Assembly: GCF_020829685.1 (NCBI RefSeq)
Contig: NZ_JAIVFR010000316.1
Location: 1-7,244, forward strand
Direction of reading: 5' to 3'
Length of the DNA stretch: 7,244 bases
Source: Nostoc sp. CHAB 5715
GTDB taxonomy: Bacteria > Cyanobacteriota > Cyanobacteriia > Cyanobacteriales > Nostocaceae
Shown: positions 1 to 5,341 of the stretch, one piece after another
Position numbering within the stretch: the stretch's first letter is position 1
Layout of the letters: each line of letters opens with the position of its first letter
The notes under the pieces: model-generated
Told to the model about the DNA's origin: nothing
The model's database searches: none
Seen by the model: the letters and a program-made list of their open reading frames with translations, nothing else
Translations under genes and position numbers: made by a program

Positions 1-1
1 T

Positions 2-100
2 GCTGAATCATGGGATGATTTAGCTCAATTTGGAATGAGTTTTCAATGGTTTCACCCGCAAATTCATTCCGAATTTATGCAACGCCAAAAATACTTGTAG
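2..100 (+). CDS. 3' end of an unrecognised gene (partial)
   Basis: An open frame enters from the left edge and runs for 32 codons to a TAG stop at 98-100. The peptide is aromatic-rich and hydrophilic, with WDDLAQFGMSFQWFHP near its start and FMQRQKYL at the end. I do not recognise the family. It is too short to separate a true C-terminus from a chance open frame, but it ends before the repeat element at 185 and its composition looks like real protein. The intervening 101-184 holds nothing I can identify. Confidence 0.45.
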   Translation, partial: AESWDDLAQFGMSFQWFHPQIHSEFMQRQKYL

Positions 101-184
101 GTTAAGTCATAACACTAACTCAAGAATATATCTTCTGCTAGATTCAGAGTAACTTGCTAAAGCATTTGTTGAAAGTGATTTGAC

Positions 185-500
185 TTACAGCAGTTTTCAT
201 GTATTTGAACCACATCTGTTGTAGGGGTAAAGCGCAATGCTCATACGTGTCAACTTAAGCTAGAAATGGCTTATCTGTTAACTTCCTCACCCGCCTTGGA
301 ATGAATTCCTTTGGCTTTTAGCTAAAGTCTACTAAAGTAGACTAAAGATTTTTGGCTATATTTAGTCATCTTCAGATGAGTTTCGCTATTAGCAAGGAAC
401 TTCAGTTCCTTGCGGGACAGCACTTTTACGTTAAGTTGACACCAATGAGCAATCCGCTTTACCCCTACCGCGTGGTCTATTTACCTGAAAATAGCTGTAA
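185..500. repeat. Arm-core-arm repeat element, copy 1 (MITE-like)
   Basis: This 316-bp element begins TTACAGC and ends GCTGTAA. It has a 36-bp left arm (185-220), a 248-bp core (221-468) and a 32-bp right arm (469-500). The arms are imperfect inverted repeats of each other (TTACAGC, TTTTCA, GTA and ACCAC blocks shared). The core is itself bounded by a roughly 38-bp imperfect inverted repeat starting GTAGGGGTAAAGCG. No ORF or transposase lies inside. No matching target-site duplication is visible at its edges. The second copy is at 5342-5656. The outer end abuts TACAGC, forming GCTGTA-a-TACAGC (494-506). The structure resembles a non-autonomous transposable element, and I am confident it is a repeat but less sure of the mobilisation mechanism. 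Confidence 0.85.
256..413. other. Five-hairpin array in the core of copy 1
   Basis: Five consecutive inverted repeats can be read directly. H1 is 256-273 (TAAGCTA, loop GAAA, TGGCTTA with one G-T pair). H2 is 293-315 (GGAAT/ATTCC inside GCC/GGC). H3 is 326-343 (AGTCTACT/AGTAGACT, 2-nt loop). H4 is 366-379 (TCATCT/AGATGA, 2-nt loop). H5 is 392-413 (GCAAGGAACT/AGTTCCTTGC, 2-nt loop). The corresponding hairpins of copy 2 keep pairing although H1, H2 and H4 differ in sequence. Whether the fold acts as RNA or as cruciform DNA cannot be told from sequence. Confidence 0.75.
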
Positions 501-510
501 TACAGCATTT

Positions 511-533
511 CATTAATTCGTAGCGAATTAATG
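511..533. repeat. Perfect small palindrome (10-bp stem, 3-nt loop)
   Basis: CATTAATTCG at 511-520 and CGAATTAATG at 524-533 are perfect inverted repeats around TAG. It sits between the end of repeat element copy 1 and the tandem repeat array. Its right half supplies the ATG at 531 that opens the frame running through the tandem repeats. There is no T-run after it, so it is more likely a dispersed palindrome than a terminator. Confidence 0.7.
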
Positions 534-542
534 GCAATAGCT

Positions 543-710
543 TGCAATGCCAATGCATCCCAATACAATCTTAATGCGTCCCTCTGCAATGCCAATGCAT
601 CCCGATACAATCTTAATGCGTCCCTCTACAATACCAATGCATCCCAATACAATCTTAATGCGTCCCTCTGCAATGCCAATGCATCCCGATACAATCTTAA
701 TGCGTGCCCA
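543..710. repeat. Nested tandem repeat: 8 x 21 bp, 4 x 42 bp, 2 x 84 bp
   Basis: Four 42-bp units lie head to tail at 543, 585, 627 and 669. Each splits into two related 21-bp halves (14 of 21 bases shared between halves in one unit). Units 1 and 3 end their first half in CAA, units 2 and 4 in CGA, so the array is best explained by duplication of an 84-bp pair. The unit length keeps a frame open from ATG 531 to 755 (74 codons), giving a heptapeptide repeat of type [CY]N[ALT]NAS[QRL]. No ribosome binding site precedes that ATG and the peptide matches no family I know, so I annotate repeat DNA rather than a gene. Translation cannot be excluded. Confidence 0.9.
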
Positions 711-803
711 TACATTAAATCAGTGAACAGTCAACAGTTATATATACAATTCTAAAGCGATGTCTACGACTAGCTACGCTTACGTAATCTCTCACACCCT
801 ATC
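711..803 (+). promoter_or_regulatory. Upstream region of the peroxiredoxin gene
   Basis: This 93-bp gap must carry the peroxiredoxin promoter if the gene is not read from further left. A TATACAAT block at 743-750 is a possible -10 element, but no convincing -35 box is 16-18 bp upstream. Around 757-785 is a degenerate version of a small GC-rich repeat (GCGATGTCTACGAC, then GCTACGCTTACG) that I associate with cyanobacterial intergenic DNA. No Shine-Dalgarno sequence lies before ATG 804. Confidence 0.25.
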
Positions 804-1283
804 ATGAGCAATATTCCCCAAGTCGGACAACCAGCACCAGATTTCTCTACTCCTGACCAAAATGGCAATTCAGTCACTCTCGACGACCTCAGCAGTCAGT
901 GGGTTGTCCTCTACTTCTACCCAAAAGATGATACACCCGGTTGTACCAACGAAGCGAAAGATTTCACCGAATTGTATCAAGACTTCAGCGAACTAGGAGC
1001 GAAAATCTTAGGCGTGAGTCTAGATTCGGGTAAATCCCATTGTAAATTTATCAGCAAACATAACTTGTCAATCACCCTCTTGAGTGACCCAGAACATATT
1101 TTGACAGAAGCTTACGGTGCTTGGCGCTTAAAAAAATTTATGGGCAAAGAATATATGGGTGTTGCTCGCTCAACTTTCCTAATTTCACCTGATAAAATTA
1201 TTGTCTATGCTTGGCCGAATGTGAAAACCAAAGGTCATGCTCTGGCAGTTTTAACTAAATTACGGGAATTAGCAGCCACGTAA
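804..1283 (+). CDS. PrxQ/BCP-type peroxiredoxin
   Basis: A 159-residue thioredoxin-fold peroxidase of the bacterioferritin-comigratory/PrxQ family, which reduces hydrogen peroxide and organic hydroperoxides using thioredoxin-type electron donors. It starts MSNIPQVGQPAPDF, the usual N-terminal strand of the family, followed by VVLYFYPKDDTPGCT with the peroxidatic cysteine at C47 (family motif P-x3-TPGCT). VARSTFLISPD near residues 120-130 supplies the conserved Arg-Ser-Thr-Phe region. Length is normal. There is no signal peptide, so it should be cytosolic. The resolving cysteine often found five residues after the peroxidatic one is Lys52 here. The only other cysteine is C80 in the SHCKF helix, which could be a distant resolving cysteine or indicate a 1-Cys mechanism. 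No Shine-Dalgarno is visible, which is common in cyanobacteria. It lies 36 bp before the next gene on the same strand. Confidence 0.95.
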   Translation: MSNIPQVGQPAPDFSTPDQNGNSVTLDDLSSQWVVLYFYPKDDTPGCTNEAKDFTELYQDFSELGAKILGVSLDSGKSHCKFISKHNLSITLLSDPEHILTEAYGAWRLKKFMGKEYMGVARSTFLISPDKIIVYAWPNVKTKGHALAVLTKLRELAAT

Positions 1284-1319
1284 TGCGACTGAATGCAGGT
1301 ATAGTTACAGCAATGCTAC

Positions 1320-1739
1320 GTGAATCATTTTATAGTAATAAAGCAGGATGTGAGCAGCTTATTTGAGCAAGCGATCGCCGATGCACTGAACTCAGTCAAT
1401 CCTCAAAAAGTTCTGGAAGGCAAAGTCGCTAATGCTATCATTCAGGCAGGGTTTGATTTAGTGAGTTTTAATAAAACAGTGGGTCTAAATGGCGAAGTCG
1501 GTGAAATCGATGTGGAAACCAGTAACGCTATCATCGAAGTAACAACCCAAACTGCTCGAAAGTTGAAGCAAGTTCAAAAGTTGATATCAAACTCTGATTT
1601 GAATCCCTTGAACAAGCCAGTTATTCTCTATGCACCCAATTATAAATTTACTCCGGCTCAAGATATCATCGCTATTGGCAGTTATGTAGTTTGCAGTCAA
1701 GATGAATTATTAGAATTATTATCCATACTAGGAGCATAA
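1320..1739 (+). CDS. Small REase-fold-like protein, toxin candidate of a two-gene module
   Basis: A 139-residue soluble protein with no signal peptide or membrane segment. The start is GTG at 1320; an in-frame TAG at 1302-1304 blocks an earlier start. The informative block is residues 58-75, GEVGEID followed nine residues later by EVT. It resembles the GEID...IEVK signature of PD-(D/E)XK nuclease-fold domains, including REase-type toxins of polymorphic toxin systems. Candidate metal ligands are E62/D64 and E73, with E33 in an upstream helix. The lysine expected at residue 75 is Thr, so activity may be lost or supplied by nearby K81 or K83. The gene is followed after 3 bp by a small partner gene, as toxin genes precede their immunity genes, but it has no delivery domain. 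The family call is by motif only; it could be an orphan toxin domain, a decayed nuclease or a cyanobacterial protein of other function. Confidence 0.5.
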   Translation: MNHFIVIKQDVSSLFEQAIADALNSVNPQKVLEGKVANAIIQAGFDLVSFNKTVGLNGEVGEIDVETSNAIIEVTTQTARKLKQVQKLISNSDLNPLNKPVILYAPNYKFTPAQDIIAIGSYVVCSQDELLELLSILGA

Positions 1740-1742
1740 GTA

Positions 1743-2168
1743 ATGCCAGAACCCATTTCTCTAATTTCTAGTGCTGAGATTAAACCAGGAGAATTTTTGA
1801 GTTTTCTGCAATATTCTGGAGTATTACTACATCCAGATCATATATATGATGGACGTATTTCTAGAGACAATACTCATGTTTGGATTGTTTTAGATAACAC
1901 TGAATTAAAAAATTTTAATCCTGATGAAATTGAACTCATAACCCAAAAGCTTACAGCTAAACCTCAGACTCACATTCTACTTGATGTCAGCAAAACTTCA
2001 GGAAGTGAGCAACTAGCGCTAGAGTTTGCATGTAAGTTTGCCAAAAAATGGTCTTGTATTGTTTACAACTCAAATTATCAAATCTACTCAGCACAAGAAT
2101 TATTGGAGTTATGCCCAGCAGAAGCAGGCTTTGTTTGGGGAGTAGATTCAAAAGTTAATCCCATATAG
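1743..2168 (+). CDS. Unrecognised small protein, possible immunity partner of the preceding gene
   Basis: A 141-residue acidic, soluble protein with no signal peptide. AGGAG at 1730-1734, inside the end of the preceding gene and 8 bp before ATG 1743, fixes the start and implies translation from a shared transcript. I recognise no domain. Visible features are an alpha/beta pattern, with hydrophobic strands THVWIVLD (residues about 45-52) and THILLDVS (about 76-83) alternating with charged helices, and four cysteines or fewer without a metal-site pattern. The C-terminal segment (SAQELLELCP) resembles the C-terminal SQDELLELLS segment of the preceding protein, a possible trace of relatedness between the two. 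Small size, acidity and tight coupling are what immunity proteins typically show, but the role is inferred from context alone. Confidence 0.6.
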   Translation: MPEPISLISSAEIKPGEFLSFLQYSGVLLHPDHIYDGRISRDNTHVWIVLDNTELKNFNPDEIELITQKLTAKPQTHILLDVSKTSGSEQLALEFACKFAKKWSCIVYNSNYQIYSAQELLELCPAEAGFVWGVDSKVNPI

Positions 2169-2267
2169 ACTAGATTAGGATATCTTAAAGTCTGATGAAG
2201 TTGCTCTATAAATTGCCAGCGCGATGATTGAAGTAAGGAAATAAATTTCTCGCAATTTTAAATAAAC

Positions 2268-2924
2268 ATGATTCAAGTCATCCAAGCCCAAAATGTCACT
2301 CTTGCCTACTTAAAAGAAAAATTTGCTCTATATAAATCTGAAGATGAGCAATTTTTTACAGAGTGGTTTGACTACATACCTAAAATTTCTGAATTAGAAA
2401 AGCAATCTTTAGACAGAGTTAAAAACAACTATCTCAATGTGCTTGAAAATGCTCCTCTTTTAGAAGAAGCAGTAAAATTGGTAGTATTATCTCCGTTGCT
2501 AGATTTAGCTGGTTTTTATCGTCATCCTTTTTATATTGCTACAGAAGAAAGTATAGAAATTAGCGAAGAAGTTATCATTGATAATGAAGTAAACACAGAA
2601 GACACTAAAGAAATTATCAAAGGCAAAATTGATGTCTTAGTTCTTCAAAATCAGCTATGGTTATTAGTAATTGAATCTAAGAGGTCTAGTTTTTCCTTGG
2701 CAAAGGCGATTCCCCAAGCACTGACTTATATGCTGGCAAATCCTCATCCTGAAAATCCTGCATATTCCTTAGTAATGAATGGAGAAGATTTCCAATTTAT
2801 GAAGTTGATAAAACAAGATAAACCAATGTATGCTTTATCTGATAGATTTACTTTATATAGACACGAGAATGAATTATATAAAATTTTGAATATATTAAAA
2901 AGAATCGGTCAATTTTTAAGTTAA
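2268..2924 (+). CDS. Stand-alone PD-(D/E)XK nuclease-domain protein (HsdR N-terminal-like), paralogue 1
   Basis: A 218-residue protein related to the N-terminal nuclease domain of type I restriction R subunits. Such small proteins are often labelled restriction endonuclease subunit R in cyanobacteria. Residues 1-60 form a conserved helical start (IQAQNVTLAYL, FFTEWF). The core GKIDVLV...WLLVIESKR gives the catalytic signature D122, E136, K138, and Q150-x3-Y154 matches the QxxxY motif that often follows the core in RecB/HsdR-like nucleases. All key residues are intact. No helicase, methyltransferase or specificity gene is present, so it is not a complete type I system and its real substrate is unknown. 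A 99-bp gap separates it from the upstream pair. No Shine-Dalgarno close to ATG 2268. It is an obvious paralogue of 3127-3753, carrying about ten extra residues before the core (around 100-117). Confidence 0.8.
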   Translation: MIQVIQAQNVTLAYLKEKFALYKSEDEQFFTEWFDYIPKISELEKQSLDRVKNNYLNVLENAPLLEEAVKLVVLSPLLDLAGFYRHPFYIATEESIEISEEVIIDNEVNTEDTKEIIKGKIDVLVLQNQLWLLVIESKRSSFSLAKAIPQALTYMLANPHPENPAYSLVMNGEDFQFMKLIKQDKPMYALSDRFTLYRHENELYKILNILKRIGQFLS

Positions 2925-2933
2925 TTATCTTTG

Positions 2934-3063
2934 ATATAGCAGTCCTAAATCATTTGTGAAAATTCTATATCTCTTTCTTCTTTCTTCCCTTTGTGTCCTT
3001 GGCGTTCTTGGCGGTTCGTTTCCTTATCTATATTTTTCACGACTCCTGCAAGGATTGCTATAT
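2934..3063. mobile_element. 130-bp MITE-like element between the two nuclease paralogues
   Basis: The ends ATATAGCAGTCCT (2934-2946) and AGGATTGCTATAT (3051-3063) are inverted repeats matching at 12 of 13 bases. Similarity resumes just inside as GTGAAAA on the left against TTTTCAC on the right. The interior is pyrimidine-rich (TCTTTCTTCTTTCTTCC) followed by TTGGCGGTTCG, a sequence type I associate with dispersed cyanobacterial repeats. It has no coding capacity. A 64-codon frame crossing it (2991-3185) is not credible as a gene. Family assignment would need a repeat search. Confidence 0.65.
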
Positions 3064-3089
3064 TCCTATTTATGGTAATCCTAAAAAAC

Positions 3090-3098
3090 TGTTATAAT
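3090..3098 (+). promoter_or_regulatory. Extended -10 promoter for the second nuclease paralogue
   Basis: TG-T-TATAAT at 3090-3098 is a perfect extended -10 element, ending 28 bp before ATG 3127. The -35 position (about 3070-3075, TTATGG) is poor, as is typical when an extended -10 is present. It lies just outside the MITE-like element, which may have separated this gene from the transcript of its paralogue. The transcript would continue into the cysteine desulfurase, whose start is only 5 bp after the nuclease stop. Confidence 0.5.
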
Positions 3099-3126
3099 AT
3101 TTATACTGCATCTTTAAAATCGAATT

Positions 3127-3753
3127 ATGGTTCAATTTATCCAAGCACAAAATGTCGGGCTTGCTTATTTGGAAGAAAAATTTAGTCTACAGCTAGCCGA
3201 AGATGATGCATTCTTCACAGAATGGTTTGAAAATTTACCGGAAATTACAGATTTAGAAAAGCCAGATTTAGATAAAATAAAACTTCATTTTCTCCGTTTA
3301 GTCAAGCGTCCTCCTTTGTCAGAAGAAACGGTGAAATTAGTAGTTTTATCTCCTTTACTCAATTTAGCTGGATTTTATGATGAGCCTTTTTATATGAGAG
3401 GTGAGCAATCAATAGAAATTTCTGCGGAAGATGAAGGAGAAGTTATTAGAGGTAGAATTGATGTTTTAGTTATTCAAGAACAATTCTGGTTATTAGTAAT
3501 TGAATCTAAAAGGTTTAGCTTTTCTCTTTTAGAAACCATACCTCAAGCACTTGTTTACATGTTGGCTAATCCAAGTCAAGACAAACCTACTTTTGGATTA
3601 GTAACAAATGGTAGTGATTTTATTTTCTTGAAACTTACCAAAGAAAATCAGCCAAAGTATGCTATTTCTGACCAATTTACACTTTTGAAACGAAAAAGTG
3701 AACTGTATCAGGTTCTAAGTATATTAAAAAAATTGAGTCAAGTTTTGAGTTAA
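3127..3753 (+). CDS. Stand-alone PD-(D/E)XK nuclease-domain protein (HsdR N-terminal-like), paralogue 2
   Basis: A 208-residue protein, by eye somewhat over half identical to paralogue 1 along its length and colinear with it. The same motifs are intact: IQAQNV start, FFTEWF (29-34), VKLVVLSPLLNLAGFY (69-84), the core GRIDVLV...WLLVIESKR with D112, E126 and K128, and Q140-x3-Y144. Retention of every catalytic residue in both copies argues that both are functional rather than one being a relic. The linker before the core is shorter than in paralogue 1. It has its own extended -10 promoter upstream and lies 5 bp before the cysteine desulfurase start, so the two are probably co-transcribed. A role in DNA restriction is suggested by the fold only; no modification partner is present. 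Confidence 0.8.
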   Translation: MVQFIQAQNVGLAYLEEKFSLQLAEDDAFFTEWFENLPEITDLEKPDLDKIKLHFLRLVKRPPLSEETVKLVVLSPLLNLAGFYDEPFYMRGEQSIEISAEDEGEVIRGRIDVLVIQEQFWLLVIESKRFSFSLLETIPQALVYMLANPSQDKPTFGLVTNGSDFIFLKLTKENQPKYAISDQFTLLKRKSELYQVLSILKKLSQVLS

Positions 3754-3758
3754 TAATT

Positions 3759-4991
3759 ATGTCTATTCTTCCTATATATCTTGATTGCCACGCTACTACA
3801 CCCGTAGATGAACGGGTATTAGCAGCAATGCTCCCCTATTTCACAGAAAAATTTGGCAACCCATCTAGTATCGGTCATGTTTACGGCTGGGAAGCAGAAG
3901 CTGCTGTTAAGCAAACGCGAGAGATTTTGGCAGCAGCAATTAACGCCACTCCTGAAGAAATTGTTTTTACCAGTGGTGCAACAGAAGCGAATAATTTAGC
4001 TATTAAAGGTGTTGCTGAAGCTTATTTTAAAAAGGGTCAGCATATTATTACTGTTGCCACTGAACATAATGCAGTTATTGACCCTTGTAATTATTTAAAA
4101 ACTCTTGGTTTTGAAATTACTATTCTCCCAGTTAACAAAGATGGATTGATTGATTTAACTGAGTTAAAAAAAGCTTTTCGTCCTGAGACGATTTTGGTGT
4201 CGGTAATGGCTGCAAATAATGAAATTGGTGTGTTGCAACCATTGGCAGAAATTGGGGAAATGTGCCACGATGGGCTACGCCCCGCCGGAGGCGATCGCAA
4301 TATCATATTCCACACCGATGCAGCCCAAGCTATTGGTAAAATTCCCCTAGATGTGCAAGCGATGAAAATTGACTTGATGTCGCTAACCGCACACAAAGTA
4401 TATGGGCCAAAGGGAATTGGGGCGCTGTACGTCCGCAGGCGCGATCGCAGAGTGCAACTAGCTCCCCAGCAGCACGGCGGCAAACATGAACGGGGGATGC
4501 GTTCTGGGACATTGTATACACCGCAAATTGTCGGCTTTGGAAAAGCTGTAGAAATCGCTTTGACAGAACAAGCAACAGAAAACCAACGTCTCACCCAGTT
4601 AAGGGAAAGCTTGTGGGAACAGCTTTCCCAACTTGAAGGAATTCATCTCAACGGACACCCTCAAGACCGATTGGCGGGAAACTTGAATATCAGCGTTGAG
4701 GGGGTGGATGGAGCCGCACTTTTGCTAGGATTGCAGCCAGTAATGGCGATTTCTTCTGGTTCTGCTTGCTCATCGGCAAGTACAGCACCCTCCCATGTTC
4801 TGACAGCACTGGGAAACTCCCAACAGCTAGCTTATGCCTCAGTGCGGTTTGGGATTGGACGGTTTAATACTCAAGAGGAGATTGATATTGTGGCGAAACA
4901 TGCGATCGCTACTATTCAAAGTTTACGTAATTCCTCTTTTATGGATTCTCGCGCACAAAAGTGGCAATCTGATCTAGTTCCTGCTGATTGA
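3759..4991 (+). CDS. Cysteine desulfurase (NifS/IscS-type)
   Basis: A 410-residue PLP-dependent enzyme that converts L-cysteine to L-alanine and passes the sulfur as an enzyme persulfide to iron-sulfur cluster assembly and other sulfur acceptors. Diagnostic blocks are DCHATTPVDERV (9-20), TSGATEANNLAIKG (71-84), TEHNAV with His104, HTDAAQ with D187 and Q190, SLTAHKVYGPKG with the PLP lysine K213, RSGTLYTPQ (248-256), and SSGSACSSAS with the persulfide cysteine C337. All catalytic residues are intact. Residues 171-178 (DGLRPAGG) appear to be an in-frame insertion of a small GC-rich repeat. The last 17 residues or so read into the end of the opposite-strand aldo/keto reductase remnant, a 53-bp overlap. 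A housekeeping or accessory sulfur donor is equally possible, so no gene symbol is given. It follows the nuclease gene by 5 bp. Confidence 0.95.
   Translation: MSILPIYLDCHATTPVDERVLAAMLPYFTEKFGNPSSIGHVYGWEAEAAVKQTREILAAAINATPEEIVFTSGATEANNLAIKGVAEAYFKKGQHIITVATEHNAVIDPCNYLKTLGFEITILPVNKDGLIDLTELKKAFRPETILVSVMAANNEIGVLQPLAEIGEMCHDGLRPAGGDRNIIFHTDAAQAIGKIPLDVQAMKIDLMSLTAHKVYGPKGIGALYVRRRDRRVQLAPQQHGGKHERGMRSGTLYTPQIVGFGKAVEIALTEQATENQRLTQLRESLWEQLSQLEGIHLNGHPQDRLAGNLNISVEGVDGAALLLGLQPVMAISSGSACSSASTAPSHVLTALGNSQQLAYASVRFGIGRFNTQEEIDIVAKHAIATIQSLRNSSFMDSRAQKWQSDLVPAD
4269..4298 (+). repeat. Small GC-rich repeat inserted in frame in the cysteine desulfurase, ending in HIP1
   Basis: Bases 4269-4292 contain GGGCTACGCCCCGCC, a palindromic sequence typical of short dispersed cyanobacterial repeats, followed directly by HIP1 GCGATCGC at 4291-4298. 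The 24 bases encode DGLRPAGG between MCH and DRNIIFHTDAAQ, where family members usually have only a short loop. The length is a multiple of three, so the reading frame and the downstream active site are preserved. Confidence 0.6.
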
Positions 4992-5340
4992 GGCGAAATT
5001 CCCCAGCAGCGATGATTCCTTCCACCTGCTTAGGATTGCGTGCGCCAACGATCGCAGCCGTCACCGCCGGATTGTTTAAAGTCCAAGCGATCGCTACTTC
5101 ACCGGAGGAGCGATCGTATTGCTTACCAATATGCTGTAACACCTCCACCAGCTTCAGGTTACGAGATAAACGTGGCTCCTGAAATTCACTATTATTCTTG
5201 CGCCAATCATTATCTGGTAAATTGGCAACCCGCTCAGGAGTCATCTTTCCTGTAAGCAAGCCAGATTGCATAGGTGAATACACAATCACACCTATGTTGT
5301 TTTCCTGACAAAAAGGCAGAATTTCGTTTTCGACATCGCG
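4939..5340 (-). pseudogene. Aldo/keto reductase, C-terminal half only (truncated by repeat element)
   Basis: Reading the minus strand from 5340, about 133 residues match the C-terminal half of an NADPH-dependent aldo/keto reductase barrel: EILPFCQENNIGVIVYSPM, SGLLTGKMT, EVAIAWTLNNPAVTAAIVGAR and NPKQVEG, the last belonging to the cofactor phosphate-binding region. The natural C-terminus FVRENP is present. The N-terminal half, which carries the catalytic Asp, Tyr, Lys and His, is missing, and I find no trace of it on either side of the repeat element. The frame stays open into the element, whose arm supplies an ATG at 5404-5406 and 22 codons, so a 155-residue chimeric peptide could be made but not an active reductase. 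Its 3' end overlaps the convergent cysteine desulfurase by 53 bp. Confidence 0.85.
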
Positions 5341-5341
5341 C

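Noticed and set aside
543..710. CRISPR array
   Set aside because: Units are contiguous and all parts repeat; there are no unique spacers and no cas genes.
531..755. A 74-codon ORF as a protein-coding gene
   Set aside because: It is almost wholly tandem repeat, has no ribosome binding site and no family resemblance; annotated as repeat, with coding kept as a possibility in findings.
2991..3185. 64-codon plus-strand ORF
   Set aside because: It runs through the MITE-like element and overlaps the true nuclease start in another frame; composition is not protein-like.
2268..3753. A type I restriction-modification system
   Set aside because: Proteins are about 210 residues and contain only the nuclease domain; no helicase motifs, HsdM or HsdS.
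4091..4594. Minus-strand ORFs of 167 and 81 codons
   Set aside because: They are antisense shadows of the cysteine desulfurase, whose catalytic motifs are all intact in the plus frame.
3127..4991. A complete Dnd/Ssp DNA phosphorothioation system
   Set aside because: Only a cysteine desulfurase and a generic nuclease domain are present; no PAPS-reductase-like DndC/SspD, DndB, DndD or DndE is visible.
4988..5255. Plus-strand ORFs of 64 and 71 codons
   Set aside because: They are antisense to the clear aldo/keto reductase remnant and carry no recognisable motif.
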